The notes below the pieces were generated by a model. It saw only the letters and a program-made list of their open reading frames with translations, was not told where the DNA came from and ran no database searches. Of a stretch of 64,000 bases of DNA, positions 22,426-32,080 are shown piece after piece. Where the stretch lies: assembly GCF_000259075.1 (NCBI RefSeq), contig NZ_AJKI01000010.1, positions 124,001 to 188,000 on the forward strand, in the 5' to 3' direction. The position numbers and the translations under genes were made by a program. Each line of letters begins with the position of its first letter. The stretch's first letter is position 1. The stretch comes from Marinilabilia salmonicolor JCM 21150 (GTDB lineage Bacteria; Bacteroidota; Bacteroidia; Bacteroidales; Marinilabiliaceae).

Positions 22426-23817
22426 ATGAGCAAAAAAATATTTATATCCATTCTCTTGATGATGCTGGCAGTGAATTATTCTACCGATGCCCAAAACACC
22501 GTTAAGCAACGCCCCATCATTCAGACAAAATACACTGCAGACCCCGCGCCACTGGTATATAACGACACGGTGTTCCTTTACACCAGCCACGATGAAGACG
22601 ATGCCATGGGGTTTAAAATGGAAGATTGGTTACTTTATTCCTCAACTGATATGGTGAATTGGACAGAGCATGGCGTAGTGGCATCATTAGAAAATTTCGA
22701 TTGGGTCCCCTATAACAACGGGGCCTGGGCAGTACAATGTATTGAACGTAACGGAAAGTTTTATCTCTATTGCCCCATGCCCGGAGGTGTTGGCATTGGG
22801 GTTCTGGTGGCCGACAGTCCTTATGGTCCTTTCAAGGACCCGCTTGGAAAACCTTTGATTCAAAACAGTGATCACGACATTGATCCTACTATTTTGATTG
22901 ACGATGACGGACAGGCCTACATGTACTGGGGCAACCCCAAAGTCTATTACGTGAAACTGAACGAGGATATGATCTCTTATTCGGGGGAGATTATCCAGGA
23001 ACCGACAACGCCAAAAAATTACCAGGAAGGCCCCTGGGTCTGGAAGCGCAATGGCAATTACTATATGGCTTATGCCTCCACCTGCTGCCCCGAAGGAATT
23101 GGATATGCCATGAGCAACTCCCCCACCGGTCCATGGGAATATAAAGGCATGATTGTCGATGACACGGAACTTTCACGTGGTAATCATCCCGGGATTATCG
23201 AATACAAAGGAAAATCCTACTGTTTCGGTCACAGCTACGATCTTTTAAAAAAAACAACTCCAAAATTTTACGAGCGACGATCGGTTGATATGGATGAGAT
23301 GGTTTACAACCCCGATGGCACCATTCAAAACCGTCCTTACTGGTCGGTTGAGGGCCCTGAACAAGTGGAGCCACTGAATCCTTTCCGCCGCGTTGAAGCA
23401 GAAACTATGGCCTGGAGTGAAGGGGTAAAGACGCGTTTTGAAACCGAATGGGAAGGCGATTTCGATTGGAACAGAGGCGCAAAAATTGCCGACCGTTTAT
23501 TTGTTACTGCCATAAATCATGGTGATTACATTAAAGTCAGCGGTGTTGATTTTTCTGATGGAGCCGAATCCATTGAAGTGAGTGTCTCCCCCATTTACGG
23601 AGGCAAAATTGAAATACATGCGGATAAAATCGACGGCCCGGTCATTGCGGAAGTTGACGTAAATACTGAACGCGAAGAAGGAATCTGGAGCACATTTACT
23701 GCACCGGTCAGCGACATCAAAGGAGTTCATGATTTGTATTTTGTTTTCAGGGGGGAAAAAGACTTGTTTTATTTTGACTGGTGGGAGTTTACCCCTTCAA
23801 CGGCATCTGAAAACTAA
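22426..23817 (+). CDS. GH43 arabinofuranosidase/xylosidase with C-terminal CBM6
   Basis: A secreted two-domain enzyme. The signal peptide ends TDA-Q. The GH43 propeller has Asp39 in KYTADPAPLVYND (base), Asp153 in HDIDPTILIDDDGQAY and Glu201 in YQEGPWVWKRNG (acid). Residues ~325-463 form a CBM6-type sandwich (RRVEAETMAWSEG, INHGDYIKVSGVDF, HDLYFVFRG). The architecture is that of XynD-like arabinoxylan arabinofuranohydrolases, so arabinose removal from xylan is the best guess. A sister gene of the same build lies at 25577-26941, with a GH51 gene between them. Confidence 0.9.
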   Translation: MSKKIFISILLMMLAVNYSTDAQNTVKQRPIIQTKYTADPAPLVYNDTVFLYTSHDEDDAMGFKMEDWLLYSSTDMVNWTEHGVVASLENFDWVPYNNGAWAVQCIERNGKFYLYCPMPGGVGIGVLVADSPYGPFKDPLGKPLIQNSDHDIDPTILIDDDGQAYMYWGNPKVYYVKLNEDMISYSGEIIQEPTTPKNYQEGPWVWKRNGNYYMAYASTCCPEGIGYAMSNSPTGPWEYKGMIVDDTELSRGNHPGIIEYKGKSYCFGHSYDLLKKTTPKFYERRSVDMDEMVYNPDGTIQNRPYWSVEGPEQVEPLNPFRRVEAETMAWSEGVKTRFETEWEGDFDWNRGAKIADRLFVTAINHGDYIKVSGVDFSDGAESIEVSVSPIYGGKIEIHADKIDGPVIAEVDVNTEREEGIWSTFTAPVSDIKGVHDLYFVFRGEKDLFYFDWWEFTPSTASEN

Positions 23818-23877
23818 ATAATTAGAAGAACATTTCACAACCAAGCATTTCAGTTTCAATCAATAAAACAACATACT

Positions 23878-25482
23878 ATGAAAAAGCATTTTTACATCAA
23901 AAAGCACTCAGCGATGCTAAGCATACTGGCTTTTATATTTTTATTCAATTTCGGGACCGGATATGCTCAGAAAAACAATCCTGTAAAAATAACCATTGCC
24001 CCGGCTCAATCCGGCCCTGAAATCAACAGGCACATATTCGGTCACTTTGCCGAGCATCTGGGAACCGGTATTTACGGTGGTATATGGGTAGGACCCGATT
24101 CAGATATCCCAAACACCAGAGGGATACGAAACGATGTTGTGGAAGCCCTGATTGAGCTCAAAGTTCCAAATGTACGCTGGCCCGGTGGGTGTTTTGCCGA
24201 CCAGTATCACTGGCGCGACGGAATTGGCACTCCTGAGGAACGAAATTCCAGAATAAATGTCAGCTGGGGAGGAGCTCCCGAACCCAATTCTTTTGGAACA
24301 CATGAATTTTTTGACTTCATAAACCAGATTGGGTCAGAAGCATTTATCTCGGCCAATGTGGGATCGGGAACTGTGCAGGAATCGGCTGACTGGCTGGAAT
24401 ATCTTACCGCCACCGGTTCAACACTTGCAGAAGAAAGAGCCATCAACGGACACCCGGAACCTTATGATGTTGAGTTTTGGGGCATCGGAAACGAAGTTTG
24501 GGGTTGTGGAGGGCCTTTTACTCCACAGGAGTATATTACTGAACTTAAAAAATTCGCCACATTCACCACCAACTACAACACCGATGTAAATACGCAATTT
24601 GTAGCGGTTGGCCCCGATTCTTTTGATGAATTCAGCTTTGGTTATACAGAAGCAATTATGGAAGCATGGGCAAACCGAACCTGGACCTGGAATATCCAGG
24701 GCCTCTCGTTGCATAATTATACCCGAGGCGGCTATCCGCCGGTAATCCCGGCCACCGACTTTGATGAAAAGCAGTATGCCGAGGTCATTCAGGAAACACT
24801 GGGAATGGATGAATTCATTGCTGAGAACAGGGCCATCATGGACAAGTACGATCCCAATACAGAGGTATCTATTTTGGTTGATGAATGGGGTGCCTGGTAT
24901 GCTCCCACGGAAGGAACAAATCCGGGCTTCCTGCAGCAGCAGAATTCACAACGCGATGCAATTATTGCTGCTCTGAATTTCAACATCTTCACCCGTCACG
25001 CAGAAAGAGTTCATGGTGCAAATATTGCCCAAATGATCAATGTATTACAGGCGGTGATCCTCACCGAGGATGAAAAAATGGTACTCACCCCGACCTATCA
25101 TGCCTTCAGAATGTATGTGCCTTTCCAGAGTGCCAGCCGGATTCCTGTTAGTTTTGATGCAGGGATTTATCAGATCGGTGATATTGAACTCCCCCGTGTA
25201 GATGCCATCGCCGCCAAAGGAAAAGATGGAAAGATACATGTGGCAATTACCAATATTGACCCCAAAAACAAAGCATCGTTTGAGTTGCCGCTGGATGGCT
25301 ATTCTATCAAAAATGTGACAGGTGAAACTTTATTTGCATCTGAAATTGACGCCATCAACACTTTTGAAAACCCGGAAAATGTAGCCCCTCAAAAGATAAA
25401 AGCTAAAGTGTCCGGAAATAAAATATCTGTTACCGTGCAGCCACAATCACTGACAGTTCTCGAAATAGATGCAACGAAATGA
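23878..25482 (+). CDS. GH51 alpha-L-arabinofuranosidase, copy 1
   Basis: Cleaves terminal alpha-L-arabinofuranosyl residues by retention. An N-terminal signal (LFNFGTGYAQ) suggests export, unusual next to many cytoplasmic GH51 enzymes but common in Bacteroidetes loci. Signatures: HIFGHFAEHLGTGIYGGIWV, VRWPGGCFADQYHWRDGIG, acid/base Glu206 in GIGNEVWGCGG, LSLHNYT, and nucleophile Glu336 in LVDEWGAWY. The end is the beta-sandwich domain (MVLTPTYHAFRMY, VAITNIDPKN). It lies between two GH43-CBM6 genes. A homologue sits at 52893-54437 in the arabinose operon. Confidence 0.94.
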   Translation: MKKHFYIKKHSAMLSILAFIFLFNFGTGYAQKNNPVKITIAPAQSGPEINRHIFGHFAEHLGTGIYGGIWVGPDSDIPNTRGIRNDVVEALIELKVPNVRWPGGCFADQYHWRDGIGTPEERNSRINVSWGGAPEPNSFGTHEFFDFINQIGSEAFISANVGSGTVQESADWLEYLTATGSTLAEERAINGHPEPYDVEFWGIGNEVWGCGGPFTPQEYITELKKFATFTTNYNTDVNTQFVAVGPDSFDEFSFGYTEAIMEAWANRTWTWNIQGLSLHNYTRGGYPPVIPATDFDEKQYAEVIQETLGMDEFIAENRAIMDKYDPNTEVSILVDEWGAWYAPTEGTNPGFLQQQNSQRDAIIAALNFNIFTRHAERVHGANIAQMINVLQAVILTEDEKMVLTPTYHAFRMYVPFQSASRIPVSFDAGIYQIGDIELPRVDAIAAKGKDGKIHVAITNIDPKNKASFELPLDGYSIKNVTGETLFASEIDAINTFENPENVAPQKIKAKVSGNKISVTVQPQSLTVLEIDATK

Positions 25483-25576
25483 TAATAGATAATTTATGAA
25501 TAATCCAGGTTAAGAGTTCAATGAATCATTGTATAATAAAAAACTTTGTTTTTTTGAAAAAATAAAAATTAAACTC

Positions 25577-26941
25577 ATGAATATCAAAAAGTTATTACTT
25601 GCATTGTTTTGTGTAGGTATATTCATTTCAGGCGTTGCCCAAAACCCCATTGTGCAGACCTATTACACTGCCGACCCTGCTCCTATGGTGTATGACGGCA
25701 AAGTTTACGTTTACACATCGCACGATGAGGATATAACCGTCGATAATTTCTTTACCATGTACGACTGGCGGTGCTATTCCTCTGATGATATGGTCAACTG
25801 GACAGATCATGGTGCAGTAGCCTCATTAAAGGACTTTGAATGGATGGATAAAACAAACGGAGCATGGGCTCCTCAGGCAATAGAGCGTAACGGAAAGTTC
25901 TATTTATATGTTCCCATTCATGGGGAAGGCGTTTCCGTATTGGTCAGCGATTCGCCCACCGGTCCGTTTCATGACCCGCTGGGTCACAGATTAATTGTGG
26001 ACAGTGACGATGTCTGGACCGACATCGACCCCACCGTTTTTATTGACGACAATGGCCAGGCTTATCTTTATTGGGGAAACCCTTCTCTCTTTTATGTGAA
26101 ACTCAACGAAGACATGATTTCCTACGACCGTAGCATTGGCAATAAGGGAATTGTTCCGGTAGAAATGGATAACCATTCATTTGGAGAAAGTAAGGCCAAA
26201 GATGGAAGACATCATTCGAACTATACCGAAGGTCCCTGGATTTACAAGCGGAAGGATTTGTACTACCTGGTATATGCTGCAGGCGGTATTCCGGAATACA
26301 TTGCCTATTCCACTGCCCCTACAGCAGAAGGTCCGTGGACTTATCAGGGTTACATCATGGAAAGAGCCCCTCACCTGGCTTTTACCAATCATCCCGGAAT
26401 TATTGATTTTAAAGGGAACTCCTATTTCTTCTATCACGATCAGGATTTGTCAGGTGGTGAAGGCTTTAAACGTTCGGTAAGTGTGGAACAATTTGAATAC
26501 AATGAAGATGGTTCTATTCCCATGATTACGCCAACAAAAGAAGGAATTAAGGAAAGTGTTACCAACCTGAATCCTTACCAAAAAGTGGAAGCTGAAACCA
26601 TCGCTTGGTCAGAGGGACTGAAAACTGCGAAAGATGATAACGGAGTTATTGTCACCAATATCAACGATGGTGACTATATTAAAGTACGCAGTGTTGATTT
26701 TGCCAAAGGAGCCAAAACATTCAAGGCTCGTGCAGCAGCTCTGGAAGGAGGAAAAATAGAAATCCGACTGGATGCAAAAGACGGCCCACTACTAGGCGTT
26801 TGTGATGTATCAGAAATAGAAGACAACTGGAAAACATTCACCACCAAAACAAAGAAACAAAAAGGTGTCCATGATTTGTTTCTTGTTTTTAAAGGTGGTG
26901 AAGGTGAGTTATTCAATTTTGATTCCTGGGAGTTTAAATAA
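25577..26941 (+). CDS. GH43 arabinofuranosidase/xylosidase with C-terminal CBM6, second copy
   Basis: Sister of the gene at 22426-23817. I place the start at 25577 because MNIKKLLLALF to GVA-Q is a standard signal peptide, while the open frame upstream adds 16 residues with no such character. The propeller carries Asp33 in YYTADPAPMVYDG, the IDPTVFIDDNGQAY Asp, and the acid in YTEGPWIYKRKD. The CBM6 region begins QKVEAETIAWSEG and ends HDLFLVFKGGEG. A longer loop with VWTDIDP distinguishes it from its sister. It follows GH51 by 94 bases. Likely role: release of arabinose from substituted xylan or arabinan. Confidence 0.9.
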   Translation: MNIKKLLLALFCVGIFISGVAQNPIVQTYYTADPAPMVYDGKVYVYTSHDEDITVDNFFTMYDWRCYSSDDMVNWTDHGAVASLKDFEWMDKTNGAWAPQAIERNGKFYLYVPIHGEGVSVLVSDSPTGPFHDPLGHRLIVDSDDVWTDIDPTVFIDDNGQAYLYWGNPSLFYVKLNEDMISYDRSIGNKGIVPVEMDNHSFGESKAKDGRHHSNYTEGPWIYKRKDLYYLVYAAGGIPEYIAYSTAPTAEGPWTYQGYIMERAPHLAFTNHPGIIDFKGNSYFFYHDQDLSGGEGFKRSVSVEQFEYNEDGSIPMITPTKEGIKESVTNLNPYQKVEAETIAWSEGLKTAKDDNGVIVTNINDGDYIKVRSVDFAKGAKTFKARAAALEGGKIEIRLDAKDGPLLGVCDVSEIEDNWKTFTTKTKKQKGVHDLFLVFKGGEGELFNFDSWEFK

Positions 26942-27179
26942 ATCCTAAACGCAAAGGCGCAATGACGCAAAGTATCTATACCTTCAGAATCATACCATGC
27001 GTTTATATTTGAGATAAACAGAGCCTGAAGGGCTCTTATGTTTATAGCTTTCACAAGCTATAGGATATCGACGCTGAAGGTGTCGTATGCTTTTGTGTAT
27101 TGTTAGAAGTATCTTTTTAACGCAGGAACGCAGACTTGTACTGAATCAAAAATCATAACATAAGATTAAAGAAATTACT
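26942..27179. repeat. intergenic repeat remnants
   Basis: No gene is seen. Short repeated elements of a kind common between Bacteroidetes genes are present: AACGCAAAGGCGCAATGACG just after the stop with a related AACGCAGGAACGCAG near 27119, and GAGCCTGAAGGGCTC (27031-27045) with a related GACGCTGAAGGTGTC (27070-27084). The latter two are each near-palindromic. Function unknown. Confidence 0.4.
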
Positions 27180-29126
27180 ATGAAAAACATTATTCCAGGC
27201 ATAATAACCTTATGCTTTGTATTATTCTCTACAGCAGCCTATTCGCAGGTGGCCGAGGTAGAAAGTCCCGACGGAAAGCTTCAGCTAAGTGTCGATATTA
27301 GAAGCGGAAACCCGGTTTATTCAGTCACCTATAATGGTCAGACCATGCTGGAAAATTCTCCGCTAGGATTAAACACCAACGAGGGAGATTTCACCACCGG
27401 CATGAGCTTTATTGAATCTTCCACCGGGGAAGTAGAGAAAACATATACACAAGCAAAAATCAAGCATTCTTTTGTTGAGTACCAGGCCAATTCACTGAAA
27501 TGCACTTTTTCCAATGCAGACGAGAAACAGATATCTGTTCTTTTTCAGGTAAGCAACAATGACATCGCCTTTCGTTATGAGCTGCCAATGTGGGTAGATA
27601 CCAAAGCTATTGTCGTAAATTCTGAAGCAACAGGGTACAGATTTCCCACAAAAACCAAAAGCTTTCTCTCATACATGATGAGGCCAATGGAAGGATTTGC
27701 ACGCACCGCTCCCAGTTACGAAAGCGGTTATCAGGCCAATGTTTCGATGGAGGAGAATCAGTCACCGGAAGGATATGTATTCCCGGGCTTGTTCCAGATC
27801 GGAGATAACGGATGGGTTTTATTGTCAGAAACAGGCGTAAGAAGTCAATACAATGCCTCCCACCTGAGCAAATTCAACAATGGCGTTTATACCGTTGAAT
27901 ATCCCAATCCTGGGCAAAACAATGGCTTTGGCAGTACCGGTGCACAAATGGGACTTCCCGGAGCAACGCCCTGGAGAACTATCACAGTGGGTGAATCGCT
28001 CAAACCTATTGTAGAAACAACCATCCCCTGGGATGTGGTGGAACCACTTTATGAGCCTTCTAAAGATTACCAATACGGACGCAGCACCTGGAGCTGGATC
28101 ATCTGGCAGGACATCAGCATGAACTATGCCGATCAGGTAAAATACATCGACCTGGCAGCAGCCATGGATTACGAATACATTCTGATTGATGCCTGGTGGG
28201 ATACAAATATAGGCTATGAGAAGATGGAAGAACTCATCAGATACGCCGAGGACAAAGGGATTGGTGTCTTTTTGTGGTACAATTCCAATGGCTCGGCCAA
28301 TGATGCTTTCCAAACACCACTAAATAAAATGAATACCTCCATTGCCCGCAAGAAAGAGATGAAATGGCTGAAGAAAATGGGCGTCAAAGGATTGAAGGTG
28401 GATTTTCTGGGTGGCGACAAGCAGGAAACCATGCGTATGTATGAAGATATTCTTTCCGATGCCAATGATTACGGTCTGATGGTGAACTTTCATGGAGCTA
28501 CTCTGCCCCGCGGATGGGAACGTATGTATCCCAATTTTGTGGGCTCCGAAGCAGTTCTGGCTTCTGAGATGCTTGTTTTCGTGCAGGATGTGCGTGAAAA
28601 AGAAGCATTTTACGCATCCTTACATCCATTTATGCGCAATACTGTTGCCAGTATGGAGTTTGGCGGTGTGATTCTTAACAAATATCTGAATAAAGGAAAC
28701 AAGGAAGGACAAAAAAGGTTAACCACCGATATTTTCCAGCTGGCCACAGGTATTCTTTTTCAAAATCCAATTCAGTTTTTTGCCCTTACACCCAATAACC
28801 TCACAGACGTTCCGGAATTTGAAGTGGAATTTATGCGAAACATTCCCACCACATGGGATGAAACCCGCTTTATTGACGGTTTTCCCGGGAAGTACAGTGT
28901 GCTGGCCCGCCGAAACGGGAACAAATGGTTTATCGCAGGGGTAAACGCTGAAAAAGAGGTCAAAAAACTCGACCTGAAACTCCCCATGCTGGCCGGACAG
29001 GAAGTATATTTCTATAACGACAAAAAAGATGGGTCGCCGTCTATGGCAACGGTCACCATTCCTGAAACCGGGAAATTCTCAGTTAACCTTCAGCCAAACG
29101 GTGGGTTTGTTCTGAAACAACAATAA
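27180..29126 (+). CDS. GH97 glycosidase, nucleophile-Asp type, copy 2
   Basis: The signal peptide ends AYS-Q. Complete GH97: N-terminal sandwich (VESPDGKLQLSV, FRYELPMWVD), barrel (YGRSTWSWIIWQDISMNYAD, LIDAWWDTNIGYEKME, VFLWYNSNGSANDA, GLKVDFLGGDKQ, MVNFHGATLPRGWERMYP, GSEAVLASE, NTVASMEFGGVIL) and C-terminal sandwich. Asp408 in KVDF marks the retaining, alpha-galactosidase-like branch. It is clearly a different subgroup from the GH97 at 15176 (little identity outside the motifs), so the two probably act on different alpha-linked sugars. A palindromic repeat cluster follows the stop. Confidence 0.87.
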   Translation: MKNIIPGIITLCFVLFSTAAYSQVAEVESPDGKLQLSVDIRSGNPVYSVTYNGQTMLENSPLGLNTNEGDFTTGMSFIESSTGEVEKTYTQAKIKHSFVEYQANSLKCTFSNADEKQISVLFQVSNNDIAFRYELPMWVDTKAIVVNSEATGYRFPTKTKSFLSYMMRPMEGFARTAPSYESGYQANVSMEENQSPEGYVFPGLFQIGDNGWVLLSETGVRSQYNASHLSKFNNGVYTVEYPNPGQNNGFGSTGAQMGLPGATPWRTITVGESLKPIVETTIPWDVVEPLYEPSKDYQYGRSTWSWIIWQDISMNYADQVKYIDLAAAMDYEYILIDAWWDTNIGYEKMEELIRYAEDKGIGVFLWYNSNGSANDAFQTPLNKMNTSIARKKEMKWLKKMGVKGLKVDFLGGDKQETMRMYEDILSDANDYGLMVNFHGATLPRGWERMYPNFVGSEAVLASEMLVFVQDVREKEAFYASLHPFMRNTVASMEFGGVILNKYLNKGNKEGQKRLTTDIFQLATGILFQNPIQFFALTPNNLTDVPEFEVEFMRNIPTTWDETRFIDGFPGKYSVLARRNGNKWFIAGVNAEKEVKKLDLKLPMLAGQEVYFYNDKKDGSPSMATVTIPETGKFSVNLQPNGGFVLKQQ

Positions 29127-29150
29127 TACAAATATCATTTCATTACTCCT

Positions 29151-29198
29151 CCCCCTCGATTCCGATCGAGGGGGCCTTTGCCTCTCGTCTCCGACGAG
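29151..29198. repeat. palindromic repeat cluster 1 (REP/BIME-like)
   Basis: Two hairpins: CCCCCTCGAT-TC-CGATCGAGGGGG-like (29151-29174) and CTCGTCTCCGACGAG (29184-29198). The same pair of units recurs at 31880-31976 and 33679-33817. The first could also act as a terminator for GH97, but the recurrence in three neighbouring gaps marks it as a repeat family. Confidence 0.7.
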
Positions 29199-29235
29199 TT
29201 AATTTCTACCAATCACACATCAACTCCGGTTAACC

Positions 29236-31845
29236 ATGAAATATCTCAGCTTTTTCATTGTTATTCTTTTCTTCATCCTGACGGGATGCCAGAAAAATTT
29301 CACTTACACAGAAAACCCTGAGGGTATAACCATCGAGTTACCCGAGGGAACACTTGGCATCTATCCTGCATCCGACAATGCAGTAAGAATCAAATTTTTT
29401 AAAAAGGAAAAACCGGATATTCCCGAATTTATCCTGACCAACAAAACCGCAATACCTGAATTCGAAACAACAGAAGCTTCTTCCAAATTAGCCATCAAAC
29501 TAAAAAACATCCATGTGGTTGTGGACAAAGAAACCGGCAATATCGCTTATACTTCTCCAACGGGAGAGGTTTTTCTTCAGGAAAAACCCGGAAGCAGAAA
29601 ACTGGTTGCCGACTCAGTGGATGGCAAACCTTGTTTCATCGCAGAACAGGGTTTTAAATCCCCCAAAGACGAGTCCATCTTCGGTCTGGGACAATTTCAG
29701 GATGGTCACTACAACTTAAAAGGGATTACTCGTCGTTTGACCCAGGTCAACGCTCAAATTGCCATCCCTTTTATCTATTCAAGCAAAGGCTACGGCTTAT
29801 TATGGCATCAGTATGGTGTTACCGATTACAATCCGGCAGACAATTTTATTGATTTGAAAAAACAGGAACAACCTGATGGTGATGAAAATCTTATAGAGGT
29901 TACTACCACAGCCGGAACGCAAGAAGTATCACAGCATCAAACCCTCTATACAGGGCAATTCACAGTTCCGGAAAATGGAGAATACTCGGTTTTCCTGGAT
30001 CTGGGCGATATGGGGAACCGTTATTATGTGGTTATCGATGACAAACCATACATTGACCAATCCAATATGTGGCTCCCTCCCACCGTCAGCACTTTGGTAG
30101 ATCTCGAAAAAGGCGCACACGATGTCCAGGTAATTTGCAAGTCTGACAACAACCCCGAATTATCCTGGAAACGAAATGATAACACCACTACCTTCAGGTC
30201 ACCCCACGCCAAAGAGTTGGATTACCTCGTTTTTTACGGTCCTTCAGCTGATGAAGTGATCTCTTCGTATCGTAACTTATCAGGTAATGCACCCCTGTTT
30301 CCCAAATGGGCTTATGGCTTCTGGCAATGCCGGGAACGTTATACTTCAGGCAAACAACTGGTAGAAACAGTTGAAAAATTTCGTAAAAGAGAACTCCCTA
30401 TGGATGTCATTGTCCAGGATTGGCAATATTGGGGCAACAAGGGTTGGGGCGTTCCTCAGTTTGATTAAGAAAATTATCCCAATCCATCGGGTTTCATCAG
30501 TAAAATTCATGATATGAATGCCCATTTCTGTATTTCAATCTGGTCAAATCCCGACAAAAATTCAGATCTGGGTAAAGAATATGTCGAGCGAAACCGCTTT
30601 ATTCCCGGAACCAAATGGCTGGATTATTTCAACCCGAAAACAAGACAAGAGTACTGGAACACCTTGGAGGAAAATCTGTTTGTCCACGGGGTCGATGCCT
30701 GGTGGATGGATGCCGTAGAGCCTGAAAATGATGCACTAAAAGGAACACAGACACATATCGGACCGGGAAATTTCTACCGTTTGACCTACCCATTAATGGT
30801 CAGCAAAGCTGTTTACGAAGGTCAGCGCGAAACCACCTCCGACAAAAGAGTTTGTATTCTGACCCGGTCGGCATTCTCCGGTCAGCAGAAATATGGCATG
30901 ATCAACTGGTCAGGCGATGTTGGTGGCACATGGGATGGATACAGACGACAAATACTTGCCGGACTCAATTTCACCATCACCGGGTTACCATACTGGACTT
31001 CCGACATAGGCGGTTTCTTCCGTCCGGGCGCGTCGCAATACACCGATGAAGGATATCATGAATTGCTGACCCGATGGTTTCAATGGGGAACTTTCAACCC
31101 CATTTTCCGTGTGCATGGTTACCAGTCGGAAACGGAACCCTGGAAATATGGTCAAACAGTTGAAAATAACATGCGTAAGATGTTGCACTTACGCTACCGC
31201 CTCATCCCCTACATATATTCGGAAGCCTGGAATACTACCAACAATGGATCAACCATCATGCGCCCCCTTGTGATGGATTTCAGAAAAGATGCAGAAATCG
31301 TAAATCACCAATATCAATATATGTTTGGCAACAGCTTTTTGGTAGCTCCCGTCACCCAACCAGGTGCCTCGGAGAGCGAAGTTTACCTTCCGGAAACCAC
31401 AAATTGGTATGACTTCTGGACCGGACAACTGATAGAAGGTGGACAGACCATTTTTGCCGATGCGCCATTAAATCAGATTCCATTATTTGTCAAGGCAGGA
31501 TCGATTGTTCCAATGGGCAAAATCATTCAACACACCGGGGAAGCCTCTGCTGACACTTTGGAAATAAGAATTTACAAAGGAGCTGATGGAAGCATTAACC
31601 TTTACGAAGATGAAGGAGAGAACTATAACTACGAAAAGGGAGAATTCTCAGTTATCTCTTTCGAATACAACGAACAAGATCAAACCCTCACCATTGCCGA
31701 CCGGAAAGGTCAATATCCGGGATATTTGAAAGAACGGATTTTTAATATTGTTGTAGTAAACGAAAATTGCGGAACGGGACTGGCTAAAGGACAGTCTGTA
31801 AATTCAGTAAATTACGTTGGAGAAAAGATAGAAATCAGGTTATAG
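29236..31845 (+). pseudogene. GH31 alpha-xylosidase with PA14 insert, interrupted by an in-frame TAA
   Basis: Two open segments in the same frame, 29236-30468 and 30469-31845, together make one GH31 protein of ~869 codons. The TAA at 30466-30468 is the only break: no frameshift, and translation through it reads PQFD-stop-ENYPNPSGF, colinear with the GH31 at 19755. The first part has a lipoprotein signal (ILTGC), N-terminal sandwich, PA14-like insert (~residues 215-330) and the first barrel strand (VIVQDWQYWG). The second part holds both catalytic acids: nucleophile at codon 492 in WWMDAVEPE and acid/base at codon 561 in NWSGDVGG. Product one alone would be inactive. An internal ATG at 30514 has no good leader. 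A base-calling error cannot be excluded. Confidence 0.85.
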
Positions 31846-31879
31846 ATAATAGTTAAGTTGGCTCCTTTCAGGGACCCCT

Positions 31880-32030
31880 CCCCCTCGATTCCGATCGAGG
31901 GGGTTTAGACCTCTCGTCTCTGACGAGTTAGTCGTCAGAGACGACGGATTATAAGCCCCTCGATCGGAATCGAGGAGCAGGACCCTGAGAGTGTCGAATA
32001 CTCCGTCCGTGTGGATTTCCGAATCCACAC
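31880..32030. repeat. palindromic repeat cluster 2 (REP/BIME-like)
   Basis: Units in order: CCCCTCGATTCCGATCGAGG (31880-31903), CTCGTCTCTGACGAG (31913-31927), GTCGTCAGAGACGAC (about 31931-31945), CCCCTCGATCGGAATCGAGG (about 31957-31976), and a perfect GTGTGGATT/AATCCACAC hairpin (32009-32030). The second half is the inverted copy of the first, so the unit pair forms one ~97-base palindrome. Further on, ATTTCGCGGATTTGAAAT gives another small inverted repeat before the gene at 32081. Confidence 0.75.
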
Positions 32031-32080
32031 GATTATATTTCGCGGATTTGAAATCGCTCAAACTAAAAAACATTATACAA

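Noticed and set aside
25529-25576. 16-residue N-terminal extension of the GH43-CBM6 gene
   Set aside because: The extension is Lys/Phe-rich leader sequence; the ATG at 25577 gives a standard signal peptide.
30466-30468. Programmed recoding (selenocysteine or pyrrolysine) at the GH31 stop
   Set aside because: The codon is TAA, which neither system uses, no matching RNA structure is evident, and GH31 enzymes need no such residue there.
30514-31845. Independent second gene starting at the internal ATG 30514
   Set aside because: The codons between the TAA and this ATG still read as GH31 barrel sequence, there is no leader, and the piece lacks the N-terminal domain needed for folding and export.
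31991-32080. 30-residue N-terminal extension of the GH43 lipoprotein gene
   Set aside because: It is translated from palindromic repeat DNA; the ATG at 32081 starts a normal lipoprotein signal.
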